DNA from: Chloroflexi bacterium UBA5177
GTDB lineage: Bacteria; Chloroflexota; UBA5177
DNA length: 7,931 nucleotides
NCBI GenBank assembly: GCA_002413265.1
Contig: DHWR01000098.1
Coordinates: 5,216-13,146 of the forward strand
Direction: 5' to 3'
Position numbers and translations under genes: made by a program. This document shows, in pieces, positions 6,789-7,931 of this stretch. The notes beneath the pieces were generated by a model. The model did no database searches. It was not told where the DNA came from and worked only from the letters and a program-made list of their open reading frames with translations. The first letter of the stretch is position 1; every line of letters begins with the position of its first letter.

Positions 6789-7931
6789 TTACGCGTCCCA
6801 GTCGCCGACGTAGCTTTGATGGGCCTTGAGATAGGCATCCACCAGACTTGTCGCCAGAGAATACGAGCCAACCAAGGGATGAGCCATTAGGGCCTCGATC
6901 GCGGTCTTGCGCGAGCGCGTCCTGATTGCTTCCACCGTCAGGCGTTCGTAGCGCTTCACCGATTGCATCAGCAACAGGCAATCCTCGGGAATGTCGCCCG
7001 CCGGGATGGTCTTCAGTCCGTCCCTCCCGGCTTCACAGACCGTTTCGACCACGTCGTCATCCTGCATACCGGCTACGGCGCCTCGATTGGGGACGTTTGC
7101 CACGATACGAGCGGGGGCTCCCCCGGCGGAGGCCAGAATGTCGAGTGCAACGCCCGCGTAGCCCTCCCCGCCGTCCACTGACCCTTCCTCGTCGTCCTCG
7201 TCATGGGTCTTCGCCTCGGCTTGCTCCAGCGCTTCCTTGCCGCCATGCTCCATCGCCAGATAGGTGCCGTGCCGCGAATCCAGGTACTGCCGGTAGCGGC
7301 GCCACGCCTGCTCCGGGTGGCTTTCTGGATCGATCTCGGCAAGATCCCGAACCAGCTCCGAGCTGAGCCGCCGCACCTGCTCACCCCGCGTCTCTCCAGC
7401 CGCCTGGATGTTGGCAACCGCTCGCTCGCGGTAGTAGTAAAAGTACAGATATTCGTTCGGGATCATGCCCAGAAGACGCAGGAGGTCGCGGTCGAACAGG
7501 GCCGTCTCCGGCATGAGCTCGGCCAGCCTATCGTTCTCGATCAGCTTGGGGACGACGTTCTCTCCGTCCACCACCGCTTCGGCCAGCCACGAGAGGTGAT
7601 TCAGGCCGAACAGCCGAATTTGAACCTCGGTCGTCGGGCGCTCGAAGGCCGCGGCAAGCTGTCGGTGCATGCTGCTCGGAGTGTCACAGATTCCCGCCAT
7701 CTTCAGGTTCGGGAACTCAGAGCTGAGGGCTTGGACGACCAGCCCTGCAGGGTTGGTGAAATTGAGCAGCCAGGCATCCGGGCACAGCTGCTGCATCTGA
7801 CGGGCATAGGAAGCGACCACGGGGACGGATCGCAGGGCCATGGCAAATCCGCCAGGTCCGGTTGTCTCCTGTCCCAGCACGCCGTGCTCGAGTGCGATGC
7901 GCTCATCCAGTACCCGCGCTTCCTCGGTCCC
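6789..7931 (-). CDS. glycoside hydrolase family 4 enzyme, 6-phospho-beta-glucosidase-like (5' partial)
   Basis: GH4 enzymes cleave glycosides in the cytoplasm by an NAD+- and divalent-metal-dependent redox mechanism through a 3-keto intermediate. The visible 380 residues start inside the conserved block RVLDERI...GVLGQETTGPGGFAMALRSVP. They continue with NFTNPAG and MAGICDTP (metal-ligand Cys, codon at 7686-7688), then FGLNHLSW (metal-ligand His, codon at 7596-7598). IPNEYLYFYYYRE probably carries the catalytic Tyr; IVANVPNRGAV, VKRYERLTVEA and MAHPLVGSYSLA close the C-terminal half. The frame is open to the right edge, so the GTG at 7880 is internal. About 60-75 N-terminal residues with the NAD-binding glycine motif lie outside. 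An acidic stretch (7161-7205, HDEDDEEGSVDGGEG) sits in a variable region. It is convergent with the ABC operon. The motifs favour the 6-phospho-beta-glucosidase branch, but phosphate dependence and anomer preference cannot be told from this part. Confidence 0.92.
   Translation of the reverse strand, partial: GTEEARVLDERIALEHGVLGQETTGPGGFAMALRSVPVVASYARQMQQLCPDAWLLNFTNPAGLVVQALSSEFPNLKMAGICDTPSSMHRQLAAAFERPTTEVQIRLFGLNHLSWLAEAVVDGENVVPKLIENDRLAELMPETALFDRDLLRLLGMIPNEYLYFYYYRERAVANIQAAGETRGEQVRRLSSELVRDLAEIDPESHPEQAWRRYRQYLDSRHGTYLAMEHGGKEALEQAEAKTHDEDDEEGSVDGGEGYAGVALDILASAGGAPARIVANVPNRGAVAGMQDDDVVETVCEAGRDGLKTIPAGDIPEDCLLLMQSVKRYERLTVEAIRTRSRKTAIEALMAHPLVGSYSLATSLVDAYLKAHQSYVGDWDA

Noticed and set aside
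6290..6890. Two plus-strand frames (6290-6619 and 6654-6890) reaching into the convergent intergenic region
   Set aside because: The first overlaps the end of the second ATPase out of frame, the second runs into the glycosidase gene antisense; neither has a good ribosome binding site or recognisable protein features.

Overview
The window is high-GC bacterial DNA (roughly 60% G+C by eye) with GTG and ATG starts, tight gene packing and overlapping stop/start junctions. The protein style (Ser/Thr/Asn/Tyr-rich family 5 solute-binding protein, Opp/Dpp-type transporter, NAD-dependent family 4 glycosidase) recalls soil or thermophile-related Chloroflexota or Actinomycetota-like lineages. That placement is a guess from gene content; there is no rRNA or other marker.

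Layout: (1) positions 2-553, +: the 3' part of a metallo-beta-lactamase-fold hydrolase of the N-acyl-homoserine-lactonase type, cut by the left edge. (2) 554-722: a leader with a possible promoter, an imperfect dyad and a strong ribosome binding site. (3) 723-6449, +: a complete five-gene Opp/Dpp-type ABC importer operon, in the order extracytoplasmic binding protein, permease B, permease C, ATPase D, ATPase F. A perfect 12-bp GC-rich stem-loop separates the binding-protein gene from the other four. Those four are joined by a 13-nt gap, a 23-nt overlap and a 14-nt overlap. (4) 6450-6788: a noncoding stretch between convergent genes, holding a long imperfect inverted repeat and a two-part hairpin next to the glycosidase stop codon. 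(5) 6789-7931, -: most of a glycoside hydrolase family 4 enzyme, cut by the right edge.

Functional reading: Opp/Dpp-family importers carry peptides in many bacteria, but some carry oligosaccharides, notably cellobiose-type systems in Thermotoga. The aromatic-rich binding protein, the QSAMNALNPV-type Q-loop region of the first ATPase and the neighbouring GH4 glycosidase make a di- or oligosaccharide importer at least as likely as a peptide importer here. A simple model is uptake of a glycoside by the five-protein transporter and cytoplasmic cleavage by the GH4 enzyme. The lactonase-like protein has no evident link to this pathway.

No CRISPR, tRNA, rRNA or transposase gene was recognised. Nothing in the window is clearly a new system. 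The least explained element is the inverted-repeat structure at 6509-6726.
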